The notes under the pieces: generated by a model
What the model was told of the DNA's origin: nothing
Seen by the model: the letters and a program-made list of their open reading frames with translations, nothing else
Database searches by the model: none
Program-made: the position numbers and the translations under genes
Part shown: piece after piece, positions 11,478-22,904 of the stretch
Layout of the letters: each line of letters opens with the position of its first letter
How positions within the stretch are numbered: position 1 is the first letter of the stretch
Origin: Eumeta japonica
Lineage: Eukaryota; Arthropoda; Insecta; Lepidoptera; Psychidae
DNA: 64,000 nt
Assembly (NCBI GenBank): GCA_005406025.1
Contig: BGZK01000492.1
Coordinates: forward strand, 124,001-188,000
Reading direction: 5' to 3'

Positions 11478-12510
11478 GTTCTAATACATTTGTTTTGAAC
11501 TTGTCAACGCGCATAACCCTGACATCGACAGAGGGAAAATTATAATTGTGCAAATAAATAGTCGATAGAGTGGTGAACGTTTGACGGCGTTAGTACGACA
11601 TGAAGAAGTTGCGAATAGCCTGTGTTCACTATGACAATGTGCTCGGTAAGGAACTCTATAAAACGGTCGGTAGTTAAGTGAGATATAATCGTATTTATTA
11701 TGACACAAATCACAAAGCATCATTGTTTCAGGTTGTGGACGCCTGAATTTTAATTTTAGTAGGTTATATTTATCTAAGAGACAGTTATGTGGCATGCGAC
11801 CAGGAAAATGTTTGAAATGCAAGTAAAGTAAATATTCATTTTGTACAAACTCAAATGCATCTATATATTTGTTGTGGCACAGCATATTCCGATTGAGAGG
11901 GAAACAAAGACTTATAAATGTGAAGCGGAGGATTGAATAAATTTAGCATGAGAACAAAATACAAATCCATATATTCTATAGACATTGTTAATTATATTGT
12001 CAGTCGAGGTTATAGTTTTTTTATCAAGTGCGACCCTGAGGTTTTCTAATAGATTCATCATCGAGAGGAACGTCATTCAAATTATAAAGATAATGATTGA
12101 CGGTTCTTGGTCAGTAAAAGTAAAAAGAAAAAAAATACATTTTTTAACCGACTTTTTAAGTTAAAGTTTAATTTGTTTTTAATGCCGTAATCTGAAAATT
12201 GCTCTAAGTCCTGTCGGAATCTGTAGCATTGCGTAGTATCTTCTATATTGAGCAAAATTTTTAGTTCCTCAGCATATAGAAGGAATTCACAGAACTTTTG
12301 AGATAATGATGGACACCATTAATAAAAATATTAAATTATATAGGATCCCCAAAGGAAACCACGGTTCCCTAAAAATGTTCAAAAATTATTTTTTTTTCAA
12401 AACCTACGGGTGGTATATTAATTTTTCACGGAAGAAAATGCGTGTCGGCTTGGCTCAAGGTAGACCCTCATCTGGATTATTTATCAGGCTTCCAAAGTTT
12501 AATATCGAAT
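11478..12510 (-). mobile_element. non-LTR retrotransposon RT, C-terminal half (pseudogene)
   Basis: On the minus strand, from 12510 down, the order is a decayed SGVPQGS..G..LF-like block ending FNIFING, then the catalytic box LYAEELKILLNIED (12295-12250), where the usual YADD is YAEE, then QDLEQFSDYGIKNKLNFNL (the DL..F..W...N.L.LN block). Next come LRVALDKKTI, NNVYRIYGFVFCS, SQSEYA and an unbroken 134-codon stretch (11885-11481) with LKFRRPQ, VPYRAHCHS and SSCRTNAVKRSPLYRL. The latter matches the RTN...SPL.R tail motif of jockey/CR1-type LINE proteins. Loss of both catalytic aspartates and several frame breaks make it dead, though the last 134 codons remain open. Confidence 0.75.
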
Positions 12511-12514
12511 GAAA

Positions 12515-13735
12515 TTAATTTCTGTTTTTTTTTAATCTTAGCGCCGGTTGAGGATCTAGTAAAGAGTATCGTTCTAAATTATATTCGTTTTTGATATGAA
12601 TTACATGTTTCTTTGTAACACAACATTTGCATATTTTCGAGATAATCACGTTTAGATTCTCTGGCGGTTTTTGATTTAATGAAATTTTCTTGACCGCAGA
12701 ATACTTTTGAGAACGTAGCTAGTTCGAAAAACACACCGAAGTTGACATTTCATTATCAGGTAAATATTTCTTGTCTTTAATTTTTTTTGGCTGTTGGGTT
12801 GGACTTTAGTTGAGCTTTAATGCGTTTTTTGTATAATCTATTGTTTAATATTGTTATTTTCTTAAAAAAATACCATATAAGTTGATATAACATGTAAGTA
12901 TACTAGCCCAATACAGAATGATATACTCTTGACAGTCTGAGCCTGGATGTTGCGTCAATATATTTTTCTCTTATATTCTACAGTGAGTGTCACTTACTTT
13001 GGAGGAAACATTTATATATTTGTATGTATATACTGATAATATGTTACTAAATATATTGACCATGTGACTACTGACACGTGTGTAGAATGCGTCAAAAAAA
13101 TTAGGACTTTGTCTTTTAAGTGTTAATTTTATTAAATGAACACTATTCAGCTGACACACAATCCTTAACAAGTCCGTACGTAGATTTCTGGCATTCGCTG
13201 GTCACCATCATTAAATTACCATTTCACAGTCATCAGAATGGTCAGCACGTATCAGGGTTTTATGTCTTATTCTGTTTACGAAATATGTTCCAATAATGGT
13301 GATGAGCAGGCCTGTTCTCTGTAGCAGCATCTACCATTCTATTTACCTATCTGACTGACTGCTTACTGACCATAGGAAGACTGCTACACCAAGGCTATGG
13401 ATGTTGTTTTCGGTGTATCAGGTTTTTAATGATCCCACTGTAGTAACGGACCTTCCTGTAATATTTTTATTTTTGTGTTGGATTTTAGGCTCTCCGCGCT
13501 GGGATATAGTAGATTTGAAACGATCTAAAAATCGTTGATACTAATGATACGAGAGCTTTCGTAACCATTGACTTGACGTGCTTCATAAAGCGATCATATA
13601 ATGAAAAGCTCGGACGAAAGCTTACAATCACTCGATCTCTTAAATATTCGCTCATGAAGGCTTACCGTCGGTTAATCCTAGAAAAATAATACAACGCTAC
13701 GTTAATAAATAACCATCTATCCGTGGACCTGGTAA
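12515..13735. other. intergenic
   Basis: A+T-rich; nothing supportable. Confidence 0.45.
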
Positions 13736-13739
13736 CGTG

Positions 13740-14000
13740 AGACGGGAGCGAATATAGCGCGAGTAGTGCTACACGACTCGAGGGCGACACTCGTGTAATC
13801 CCAACGAGTTCGGTAGCGGACGAGTATCACTCGTCCGGGCGGAAAGCTCGCGTGAGCGCTTCCCGCGTCTTAATATCCTTTTTTTCGGTCCCGCACGAGA
13901 AGGACACGCCTCGAGCGCCACTCCACTTAAACGCGACGGCTGAGTCGCTTTTACTTGTATCCCCGTTACGCGTGACGCGTGAGACGTATCTCGGGGAGTG
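13740..14000. other. CpG-rich islet with palindromes
   Basis: About 260 bases dense in CpG within A+T-rich DNA. It contains CGGACGAGT-atc-ACTCGTCCG at 13818-13838 (9-bp perfect arms, 3-base loop) and ACGCGTGACGCGT at 13968-13980. A 64-codon plus frame across it is not recognisable. It may be a regulatory element or 5' exon. Confidence 0.5.
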
Positions 14001-14228
14001 TATCATAAAATTGTGCTATATCTTCCTATGGCGTGTTTTAAAATGAAACATTTATCTTTGTAGGCACATATGTTTAATTCGTCTCGTTTCTTTGCGTACC
14101 TTGAATGTCTGAGACAGTTACCTGAAAGAAAATTAATTTGCTGCAAGAAATGACAGTATGGTTTTGTGACTCAGATATTTTCGTTATGCTGTACGCATCC
14201 GCCACGTCAAAACATTTATGTTAAATTC

Positions 14229-14270
14229 TAAAAAAAAAATAACAAGTACGTATACTTGTTATTTTTTTTA
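14229..14270. repeat. hairpin with A/T-run stem
   Basis: TAAAAAAAATAACAAGTA-type arm at about 14231-14248 pairs with 14253-14270 around the loop CGTA. Confidence 0.8.
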
Positions 14271-14370
14271 TAAAGTGATAAAGAACACATAATTATTTGT
14301 TTATCGGTTTCTTTTAGGATTCCAAACGTAAAACGGCAAAAAAAAAGTTTAAAAAAAACTGACTACCTAA

Positions 14371-14569
14371 AGTGAACTAAAAGAATAGATACAAGGTGTT
14401 GCAAAAGATTGTCCATTGATATATGATAAAAGTTTGCAGTCGGAGGCATACATGTAGCAAGAGTTGGAGCAAGTGAAAACATGAATATGACGCCTCCGAC
14501 TGCAAATAAGTATCATATCTGATAGGATTACTCTTTACGTCATTTTGTTTTTAAGCTTTTAGTTCACTT
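14371..14569. repeat. nested inverted repeat with a GC-rich hairpin core
   Basis: The inner arms are 14421-14447 and 14492-14518 (23 of 27 positions pair), with the perfect core TTTGCAGTCGGAGGC / GCCTCCGACTGCAAA and a 44-base spacer. The outer arms AAAGTGAACTAAAAG (14372-14386) and CTTTTAGTTCACTTT (about 14555-14569) enclose it. The inner fold has pre-miRNA-like dimensions, but it could equally be a foldback transposon. No coding content. Confidence 0.75.
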
Positions 14570-15435
14570 TTCCACACTCGTTTTTTTTTGTATTTTTTAT
14601 AATTCTATTATTACCACTTTTTTGTTCTTTTTTAATATTACATTACGCTTGCTTCCCGTTATTAGCGATGTCAACGACGTGTCCCGTAATCAATTATTTT
14701 TATGAATACATTGTTATTAACTAAACTTTCAGGTTGCAAAATCCTCAAACACAGCTTAGGTATTGCTGTAAAATTATCTACGAAACATAATTTTCATTAC
14801 AAAACATAATCAAAATAGTATCATATCACTGAACACGATTAGTATTTTTTCGACTCTACCGCCTTTTTGTGTTTTACGGTTGCCATTTTGATTTTTTAAA
14901 AGTTAAGCCTATAGCCATAACACGGCTTGTACCAAATGATATATACTTATTTGATCAATATCCATCTACGCATTCGAATGTTTCGAAGTAATCCTATGTT
15001 GATACACACCAGATACGCGAGAAAAAACACCGTCTTTGCTATGTTTCTCAGTCGGGCAGAAGTACACCATGGGCTGTCAAAGAAGATGTTTAAGAAATTA
15101 ATTATACTTATTATGCGTTCATTCCTACATACAGGTCAAACACATAACCCTCCTTTTGGACTTTACGGCAGTCTGGTAAAAAGTAAACCTAATCATGAGA
15201 TTTCTAAGTTTTATATGTATGTTATGTATGATACGGATTTTTGTTCTTAATAATTATTCTACTGACATCTGAAACATGACATATCTTAAAAGGTCATTTG
15301 CTGTCCTAGTTTTTACAGAAATCTCTATTGTTTTTAACTTTCGGCTATAAACATTGAAAATTTGCTGTTTTCACAGGTTTTCGCCAGATCTTGACGTTTT
15401 AGTGCCCTAATAATTTGGACCATTTGCGACTACCG
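14570..15435. other. intergenic
   Basis: A 107-codon plus frame at 14927-15250 has no recognisable domain and A+T-driven composition; nothing else seen. Confidence 0.4.
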
Positions 15436-15438
15436 CGT

Positions 15439-15508
15439 TTATGTGTGGGTGTGGGTATGTGGATGCGTGCGCGTGGGTATATGTGTCTCCGTGTGTGTGG
15501 GTCTGTGG
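15439..15508. repeat. imperfect GT/GTGGGT-rich tract
   Basis: About 70 bases of alternating G-T words (GTGGGTGTGGGTATGTGG and similar), strand-biased in G. Confidence 0.8.
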
Positions 15509-15682
15509 TTTGAAAATATTAAAAAAAAATTAAACTGCTCAACCGATAAATTTCAAAATCTAAGTGTCTTTTCTGCTTAAAAAGCGCAACGATTGTTGCA
15601 AACTGCATCAAAGTCGATGTCTTTGTTCGAGAGATATCGTTCATCGACTCAACGATGACGATTTAAAATCTCCATCTTTAAA

Positions 15683-16756
15683 AATGATTTACTGTAAATA
15701 ATTTACTTCTCAATACGAAGAAAATAAAATCTGGTGCTATTTCAATAAGAAACGAGGAATTAGAGCTTGTTGACACTACTGTTTTCCTAGGTCTTCCTTT
15801 AGATAATAAACTTCAGTGGGGTCCTCATATTGATGGTTGGCGAAAACGCTTAGCTCGTTTGGAGCATTTGCAATTGAAAAGATAAAAAAATGTCCGATAT
15901 TCAAACCGCCAGATTGGTTTCTTTTGCTGTTCCCGTAGCCCTATTAATCGAAAGTTGTATTCAGGGACAATAGAAGAAGGATATTGAAATAACTTGTATG
16001 AAGAGCCGTGGGCTTAGATTTGTAGGTGTTTCGCAGCGCTTCTGCGATTCGGATCACATGACCTATTGTCGGAGGGGCCATGGGTGATGATGGGTCTGTT
16101 TCCATATCTTGATGTCATATGGCATCTTGCTTTGGGGTACATGCTACGGATGTTCAAAGAATTTTACTCAGATGCTCGAAAAAAGCGGCCATTCGCGCAA
16201 TTTACGGGTTCGGACCTCGTATTTCTCTTAGAAGTAATTTCAAAGAAATTGGAATTTCAACTGTGGCATCTCAATTTATTTATCAAAATTTAATATACGT
16301 AAGAAAAATGCAGATTTTTTTTAATAAAAACAGTGGTAGAAATTATTTCAATACTAGAATTAAAAATAAACTGTGTTTACATTTTAGTCGACTGCATAGG
16401 GTCACTAATTCATTTAGAGGGTTCTGCATGCGTGTATTCAATAAGATTCCTGTAGATATACAAAATTTACTCTAATAAAAATTTTAAGTCTTTATTAGGC
16501 AAACTCTTAGCAAAAAAAAGTATTATACAATCTTTAAATATTTAGAAGTTAAATGGATATAACGAGCTCGACTTCCTACAGGTTTGTTTTTTTTTTGTAT
16601 TCCTATATAACTTTGATTTGCAAAGTGCTATCTTCAAGTTTCTTGCTTCTTTTTCTTGAGAGATAGCTGCCTTACAAACCAGTGTTAATTAAAAAAAAAT
16701 TAAAGTCTTAAAATGTTTCAAGTGATACCTATGAAATAAAGATATTTTGAATTTGA
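15683..16756 (+). mobile_element. CR1/jockey-like LINE 3' end, copy 1
   Basis: Starts with FTVNNLLLNTKK (RT palm end), then LELVDTTVFLG, LDNKLQWGPHI and RLARLE, and continues in the frame 16119-16475 with VQRILLRCSKKAAIRAIYGF, SLRSNFKEIGISTVASQ, a Y.NLIYVRK block and FRGFCMRVFNKIP. This is the normal C-terminal order for the family. The 3' UTR ends with TTTTGAATTTGAAT near 16745-16756, as in the copies at 43.3-46.05 and 47.86-48.52 kb. Relative to copy 2 there are about 160 extra bases at roughly 15932-16093 that break the protein. The stop after NLL at 16475 appears to be the authentic C-terminus. Confidence 0.82.
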
Positions 16757-17585
16757 ATAATATGTGATATATTTTATTGTTCATAATTAATGGAATATCT
16801 TTGTTAAATTACAATAATATATAGCATATACCGAAACGTATAGTACATTGACACATACAGTGTTAGTTTAAGACAAGTCCTATCACATAAATTTATAGTA
16901 TTCTTGTCATAGTCAGTAATTTGTGATCGATCAAATGCAAAATAAAAATGTTTCAGAAAACATAAGTTAACGAAATCACTAGTGATATCAACAGCAATAT
17001 TTGAAGAAGAAATGTTGACTCGTCATTCCATAAATTTCGCTATTTATCTGTTTGCCTTTCATGTAAATAAAAAAGCAAAAATAAATTCTAAATGAACTAT
17101 TCTGCAATATTTGAGAATCTAATAGTAAATTTGTCTTATCAAAGACTATTCATGGTTTCATATTAGGCAGCAAGTATTTAAATATTGTAAGTGCAATAAA
17201 TATAATTTCTTATTGTTAATATTAGGAGCTTGTTTATTTTTAATAAGGTTAAAGCGAATTTAATAAGCATAAATTTATGAAATATTAATAAATTAAAACG
17301 TATAAATTGCCAAAAACGAACATAACTATATTTTAATTTACTCAAAGTTATATTGTAAGTAGAGGGTGAACTACAGAATCGTGTAAAATAAACAAGCAAG
17401 GCGCTTGAAATTCTCCATTCCCACACATTTCATCTTTTATGCAAAGGATTTTTCTTATGAATAATATTTTCTTCCAGCGTTGTCCTCGTCGGCGCCTTAA
17501 TAAGGAAAGGTAAGACAATGAGATAAGAGATGAGGAAGGACTATGCACTTCGGACGAAGTGCATTAAAAAAAAATTAATTGAAAT
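16757..17585. other. intergenic
   Basis: A+T-rich, nothing supportable. Confidence 0.45.
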
Positions 17586-17589
17586 AGGG

Positions 17590-17850
17590 GTACGATGAAT
17601 TATTCATATTGTTTTCAAAAAAATAGGTTTTCACCTCCCAATTTTGATATGAAACATCTATACGCGCGTGGACTGGGGTAAAACCAAAATGTCTCAAAAT
17701 TGAGAATTCTCTTGGTTTCGGCCTACGCCATCTGCTCCTAGCGCTGTGCGTAGGTAGAGGGGATATCGCTTTGCCATGAGGCAATACCAAGCGTCTCACA
17801 TTTCGGAGACGCTTAATTTTGACCTACGCCAGTGCGTCTGATCGTGTATA
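17590..17850. other. GC-richer structured segment
   Basis: Contains hairpins AAGCGTCTC(17789-17797)/GAGACGCTT(17806-17814) and CCTACGC/GCGTAGG (near 17722-17755), the palindrome GAGAATTCTC, and a repeated CCTACGCCA word at about 17722 and 17823. No coding similarity. It could be a non-coding RNA or a short mobile repeat. Confidence 0.45.
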
Positions 17851-17920
17851 TCCTCTTGCGATAAAGCTTTTTATAACAATAACCAGTGATTTCTGTATAT
17901 AATATATAAAATGTTACATA

Positions 17921-17968
17921 TTCTACATACAAAATTTTATACATATTACATAAATCTACCTCTCTTCC

Positions 17969-18031
<63 letters not shown>

Positions 18032-18070
18032 TTAGATTTATGTAATATGTATAATTTTTTGTATATAGAA
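17921..18070. repeat. long inverted repeat with (TC)n/(GA)n core
   Basis: 17921-17957 and 18034-18070 are near-exact reverse complements. Between them, (TC)n (about 17962-18000), TATATATATA and (GA)n (18011-18031) also pair, so the whole 150 bases can fold into one stem. Confidence 0.88.
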
Positions 18071-18074
18071 TTAT

Positions 18075-20190
18075 AGAAAATAATAATATAGAATACAACA
18101 GTTTTGATGTTTCGCATCTTGTTTCGGAGGTGCCCTGACGCACTCATTTTTTTAACATAAATTGTCTGCTGTTCAAAATTTTATTTTTATAAAACGTTCA
18201 GAAATATACGACGAAGAGTTAGTCAGATTAAGTCAGCGATATAAAATAAATGCCAAATCTTACAAAGTATGAGTAATTTGCTCTATATTTTTTGGAAATT
18301 GCAGCAAAACTAATTGTCTATATTCTTAGCAAAATTTATATATTATTTGTCATCAAAAACAAAATAATTACTGTCGATCAATAAGAGTGGCACGTCTTGC
18401 GGCTACATTTTATTTAACATCTTTAGTTGTTATTAGTTAATAGGTAAAAGGTGAACGCATAATGTACAACGTGACGACGTCTCCAAGAAATGAAACATTT
18501 TATTCTTTGGCTGTTTCAAAATCATATTTCCTGATCTTGACTATTAAAAAATTTTAGTCCGTCAATATATTACTATAACTGGAGAACCTTTTTAATTGCT
18601 AGCATACTATGTATTTTTAATCTAGCAATTATTATTTTTTTGATATAAGCTGGGTTGAAGTGCTGTAGTCTATTTTACAGATATACATTTTACAGATTTA
18701 CATGTAAATCTGAAATAAGTTGGCTTAAAAGCGAGCACATCTTTCCAGCTGTTTTAAGATAATCTATGCTTTCGGTTATGATGTAAGTTATAGGTAAATC
18801 CAAAAGTTCATTTTACAGTGAAGTGAAATGCACTAGTTTGGATTTGAAATTAAATAATATTGTGGGCGAATGCGGGTCCGGGAATTCCTTGCACGTTATT
18901 GCACGGATTTCGATGTAATTTTGGTGTTACCAATCGGAATAGGAGCCCAGACCGAGACTGAAATCGAGATACGGAAGGGAGATCGGGACTGCCAGCCGGA
19001 ATTCTATTCTACATTATGTTCCTGTCGATGGAATCGAAACCAGAGATTAGTTCCGACTCGATTGAAAACCACGCATTGCAGAGCATGATAGAATCATAAC
19101 CGGTATATGGATTCACCCCAATCAACTACTGATATCAAACGGAATGAACCAAACAAAAAGCGCTCTTAAAAGCGAACGCTTAGGGTGCATTTCATAAATA
19201 ACTAATATACACAGGAACAAATCAGCGTTCGTGATTGAGCAAACAGAAGCAATTCAAATAGCGCGATTGACGGATGCGAGACGTGATCCTTTTATTGGCA
19301 CAGCGCCGCCGTCAAATGGAGGTACGATATTTCCAATATTGAGCCGTGTTCATTGGCCCAAAGCAAATAAGTCTCCAATTTAATATTCATATTATTATTT
19401 ATTGGATTAAAGTTACATTACTGTATTAAAATTTGGTAGCAAATCGGCGACAGTAAAGCCTAACTACACAGATCAATATAAAGGTTAGTTTTTATATTAA
19501 AAAAATACTTAAAATTTATTTTCATTTGTCGCATATTGTGAAAAGTTATGTAGTTCAATTGAAACGTTCATAATAGCTCTAAGAAGAATTTAGAAAGTAA
19601 ATATTTGTTGTATTTACTTGTATGGGGACTTCACGAAAACTTCGAGATTTATTGAAAATTACCAGAACAAAAGGCCTCCGTGCGTTGGACTAACGTGTTG
19701 CACTTACACAGTACTTATATGATGCTTATAGTTAACGCAGTGTATGCACTCTTCACATACAGCATAATTAAAAAAAAATTAAAATGACATACCTGGTAAC
19801 ATCACTAGCGATGTGTTATTATTAACGTTTTGTAAGCAATTATCAAATATTTTTGTTTGCAGTTCATTGTTATCGACAAAGAACCATTGTTTAGTTGTCT
19901 GTCCGTCTCAGTACGTCTACTTTTGTACTTCTGAAACAAAATTTCTTACACGGATAGTGTATGGTCTCAACATAAAATCTAAAACATATTGTACTTTAAT
20001 TTTTTCAGTGAAATCTATTAATAAATACATAGATCATATAGAAAATTTCTGAAATTGACCATTTGTAATAAGATTATTAAAGAACAATGAGAGTTTTTGA
20101 AAATATAACTCTTTGTGACTACGTTGCGTTTGAGTTTGTGTGAATTGACATTTGTTTTTTCCTTGTGACAATGTTTTGAAAATATTTGAC
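18075..20190. other. intergenic
   Basis: No supported gene. 18870-19090 and 19130-19330 are somewhat richer in G+C, but their frames are not recognisable. Confidence 0.4.
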
Positions 20191-20199
20191 GGCATTAAA

Positions 20200-20640
20200 A
20201 TTAATTCAGGTTAAAAGAATCACGCTATGATTTTTTACGATTTCCGTTACAACTTTAAGTCAACAAGAAAGTTGCTAAGGACTTTAATTGGCATTTTGCG
20301 ATAAAACTTCATCTTGTAGCTCTGTGCATTTCTGGTTCAGTGAATTCAGCGTGTCAAAATCGTCTCTTTGGCGATTTACGTGAAGATCGACCGGTGACTG
20401 GATTACCGAAAATAATATTGATACTCTAAAATGAGTCATTGAAACAGATAAAGAAAAATATTTGAGGGCAAACTCATACTGTATTGGGTAGGTATCGATA
20501 TGAATAAGCGCAAAAGATTTTGCAAATACATCTGACATTTTGACACAATTTTGACACGATTTCAAGAGGCCTTTGTAAATGTCCTTAAAGAAAAATGCGC
20601 CAACTGCTTTCTTCATTGGGTCCGCACAATTCAAAATGTG
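20200..20640 (+). mobile_element. mariner transposase N-terminal remnant
   Basis: The plus strand reads AMIFYDFR (20226-20249), then SQQES, then the CDKTSS...VHFWFSEF block (the FGDKAPS..TV..WFSEF helix-turn-helix segment), KSSL, REDRPVTGLP, NIDTLK*VIETDKE and, with one inserted base, WVPHN near 20620. This is the ordered N-terminal half of a mariner transposase, spread over three frames. The catalytic domain is absent. A 116-codon minus-strand frame here is antisense. No terminal repeats found. Confidence 0.68.
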
Positions 20641-21460
20641 TAATGATGAGGGAATACATTTCTAAATAAAACAAAAGTATTATGAACATAATGCGTGGTC
20701 TCATTAATGACAATTCAATTATCTTCAGCATTGCCTCCGTACATTTACATCGGGTTGATTTTTTCAAAGTGCGCCTTCTTTTTGTAAAAATATCACAGGT
20801 TTTGCCCTTCCGCTTTTGATTTTTAACTGTTTAATCTAGATAATTGTGATTTGTAATCACACATATATATATTCATTGTTAGGACTCTCAATAAAAAATG
20901 TATGGTTTTCTGTGAATAACGCTTTTCAAGCTTTAGATGTAAAACTGTAAATTGAACATATTCGACGTCACACAGTTAATAATAATTAGTTGAGAGCCAT
21001 TATTATTACAATATTAAAGGATATTGAAATGCAATTTAGATAATAATATTTATTACATTTTACGCGCCTAATTTCTACGAAACTACAACATAAATTGTGC
21101 GAGATGCAACACATATTCAAATGTTTTTTTTATTATTCTGCAATATTTTTTTAATCAAAAATAGGAAATGTATCACACACCACAAAAACCCCAATCCAAC
21201 CTCACCCCAGCTTTCTTCATGAGTTCAGTCATCACCTATGTGTTTAAGTTTTTCTTAAAAATATGTTCAGTTATGTATATTCCTCGGAAATTACTAAATC
21301 GATGAATATAATTGAATATCTTCGGCAAAAAGAAAGGTATTTTTCCAGAAGACACGTGATCGTATACACACGATATATATTCATTTTTAACGTACTGATA
21401 AGAAAAAAATAATGTCATCCGATCCTCTTTTAGACCAGTAGAACTTGGTGTCTTAAACGT
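20641..21460. other. intergenic
   Basis: A+T-rich, nothing supportable. Confidence 0.4.
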
Positions 21461-21464
21461 CGTA

Positions 21465-21775
21465 GCAAACATGCCCCATGTCGCCGTATTGTCGCTGGAC
21501 TGGTGCGATCGTGGGCTTTTTCAGCTTTTTTTTTGGCTCTGAATTTAGTCTAGCACCGAGGATGTGCGGGGATGAGGAACTAAATTGAATAGAAGCATCG
21601 GCCATTTTCGCATTTTCTTCTACTGTCTCCGTGAAATATTCTTCGTCATTAAAAAGTGATTCTTATGTAATTTTTGATTTAGTTTCAATCTAACGATTCA
21701 ATATTTCCCTATTGTTCAGACAATCTGATATGTACGTGAGAAAATCCTTAAACAGCCCTCCACGAGGCGCAGTAC
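21465..21775 (-). pseudogene. coding-like remnant, possibly Myb/SANT- or MADF-type protein
   Basis: One minus-strand frame from about 21762 reads LFKDFLTYISD, two stops, then an unbroken run of about 68 codons: DEEYFTETVEENAKMAD, SIQFSSSSPHILGARLNSEP, KKKLKKPTIAPVQRQYGDMG and stop. The aromatic/acidic first part followed by a Ser/Lys-rich linker resembles the C-terminal linker of MADF/BESS or Myb/SANT-like proteins, which are common as Harbinger companion genes and in host paralogues. Codon content is richer in G+C than the flanks. Family assignment is inference; it could instead be one exon of an unseen gene. Confidence 0.38.
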
Positions 21776-21779
21776 CTAG

Positions 21780-22135
21780 GGTAGTTAACGCTCGCAAACT
21801 TACTACTGTGTTAAACAATTTTAACGCATTTAATTTATGAAATATCTATCAGAACACAGACATGTTGATGTCTGTTTTCTTATATAAGCGTGTTTTTGTG
21901 TGTATGAATGTGTCTGAGTTTGAAAGAGAGAAAGAGAGATAGAGTAGATTTAGATAAAATCTGCAATATTATTTAGTAATTAATCTTAACACAGATTAGT
22001 TAAACAATATAGAAAAATTAAATTCTCTTTCTAAAAATGGTGAATTAAGAAAATCACAATTGGCAACAATTTCACTAAATACATAAAAATACGGTCTAAG
22101 TCATTATATTATGCGGGCATTATAAGCAAAGGAAA
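21780..22135. other. intergenic
   Basis: Nothing supportable apart from a short GAGAAAGAGAG run near 21925. Confidence 0.4.
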
Positions 22136-22139
22136 TTTA

Positions 22140-22250
22140 TAGACTTTTATCGTGAAAGGGTCGCCACGCGGCTAGGGCGGGCGCGAGAGAAACCTGAACG
22201 CGCACCCAAGGGTCAGAACGCTCACCCACCCGCCCGTGCATGAACTATCG
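22140..22250. other. CpG-rich islet
   Basis: About 110 bases rich in CpG and G/C runs (GGGCGGGCGCG and CCCACCCGCCCG) in otherwise A+T-rich DNA; the two runs are partly complementary. Confidence 0.5.
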
Positions 22251-22599
22251 ACAATATCGAAAATCTTTTTAATACATATTAAGAAACAGCTTTGTCCGCG
22301 TGTCTACGAACTATTTTTCTATTTCTGTGCCGCCCTTCTGTATCTTTTATAACACGTTTTATTATCATACGTTACAAAGTTGCGGAGGCTTCTATCTATC
22401 TCTATTAACTTCTTATGGGAAAAATAAGAGCACTTTTCGATAATACATGCAAGTAAAATTACATATTGCAAAATATAGACATTTCATAGAGTAAAACGAA
22501 AAATTCCATATTAAACTGAACGCGAGTTAAATAAACATTAATGAAAACAGGTGTATTATTTAAATAATTAGAGATGGAAATATGATTAATTGATACTTT

Positions 22600-22900
22600 G
22601 TTAGATAATTTTTTGCTGAACAGAATTGTTCTTAGGTTCAATGCTGTATCTGCATTATTTAACAAGTTAAAGTATGCAATTATGGAATTTTTCGTGTGTT
22701 ATAAATGTCTGTATTATGACCTCTTTCTTCGGAATAACAGGTCATTATGGTCGAATTGTTTTAAAGATAAAAATACAATTACTGCAGACTGGTACACTAA
22801 CATTTTTTTGTGTCTCGATCGGAAAAGTTCGGGAAAAACGATGTTGGTGTATAGGATTCTTATAGGAAGTCTGTATAGGATACTTATATTCTTATAGGAA
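22600..22900 (+). mobile_element. mariner transposase catalytic-domain fragment
   Basis: The plus strand gives SFFGITGHYGRIVLK, then in the next frame KDKNTITADWYTNIFL, then KVREKR. This is the mariner order FFGKTGH..TV.LE, ...DWY...CLP, V..EIR.K. Two frame changes occur and no catalytic HHDN box follows. It could be the other half of the 20.2 kb fragment, split by about 2 kb. After it, ATTCTTATAGGAAGT occurs twice within 40 bases. Confidence 0.65.
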
Positions 22901-22904
22901 GTAT

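Noticed and set aside
14927..15250. 107-codon plus-strand frame
   Set aside because: No domain, no compositional contrast with flanks, no promoter or poly(A) context.
20284..20634. 116-codon minus-strand frame
   Set aside because: Antisense of the mariner N-terminal remnant.
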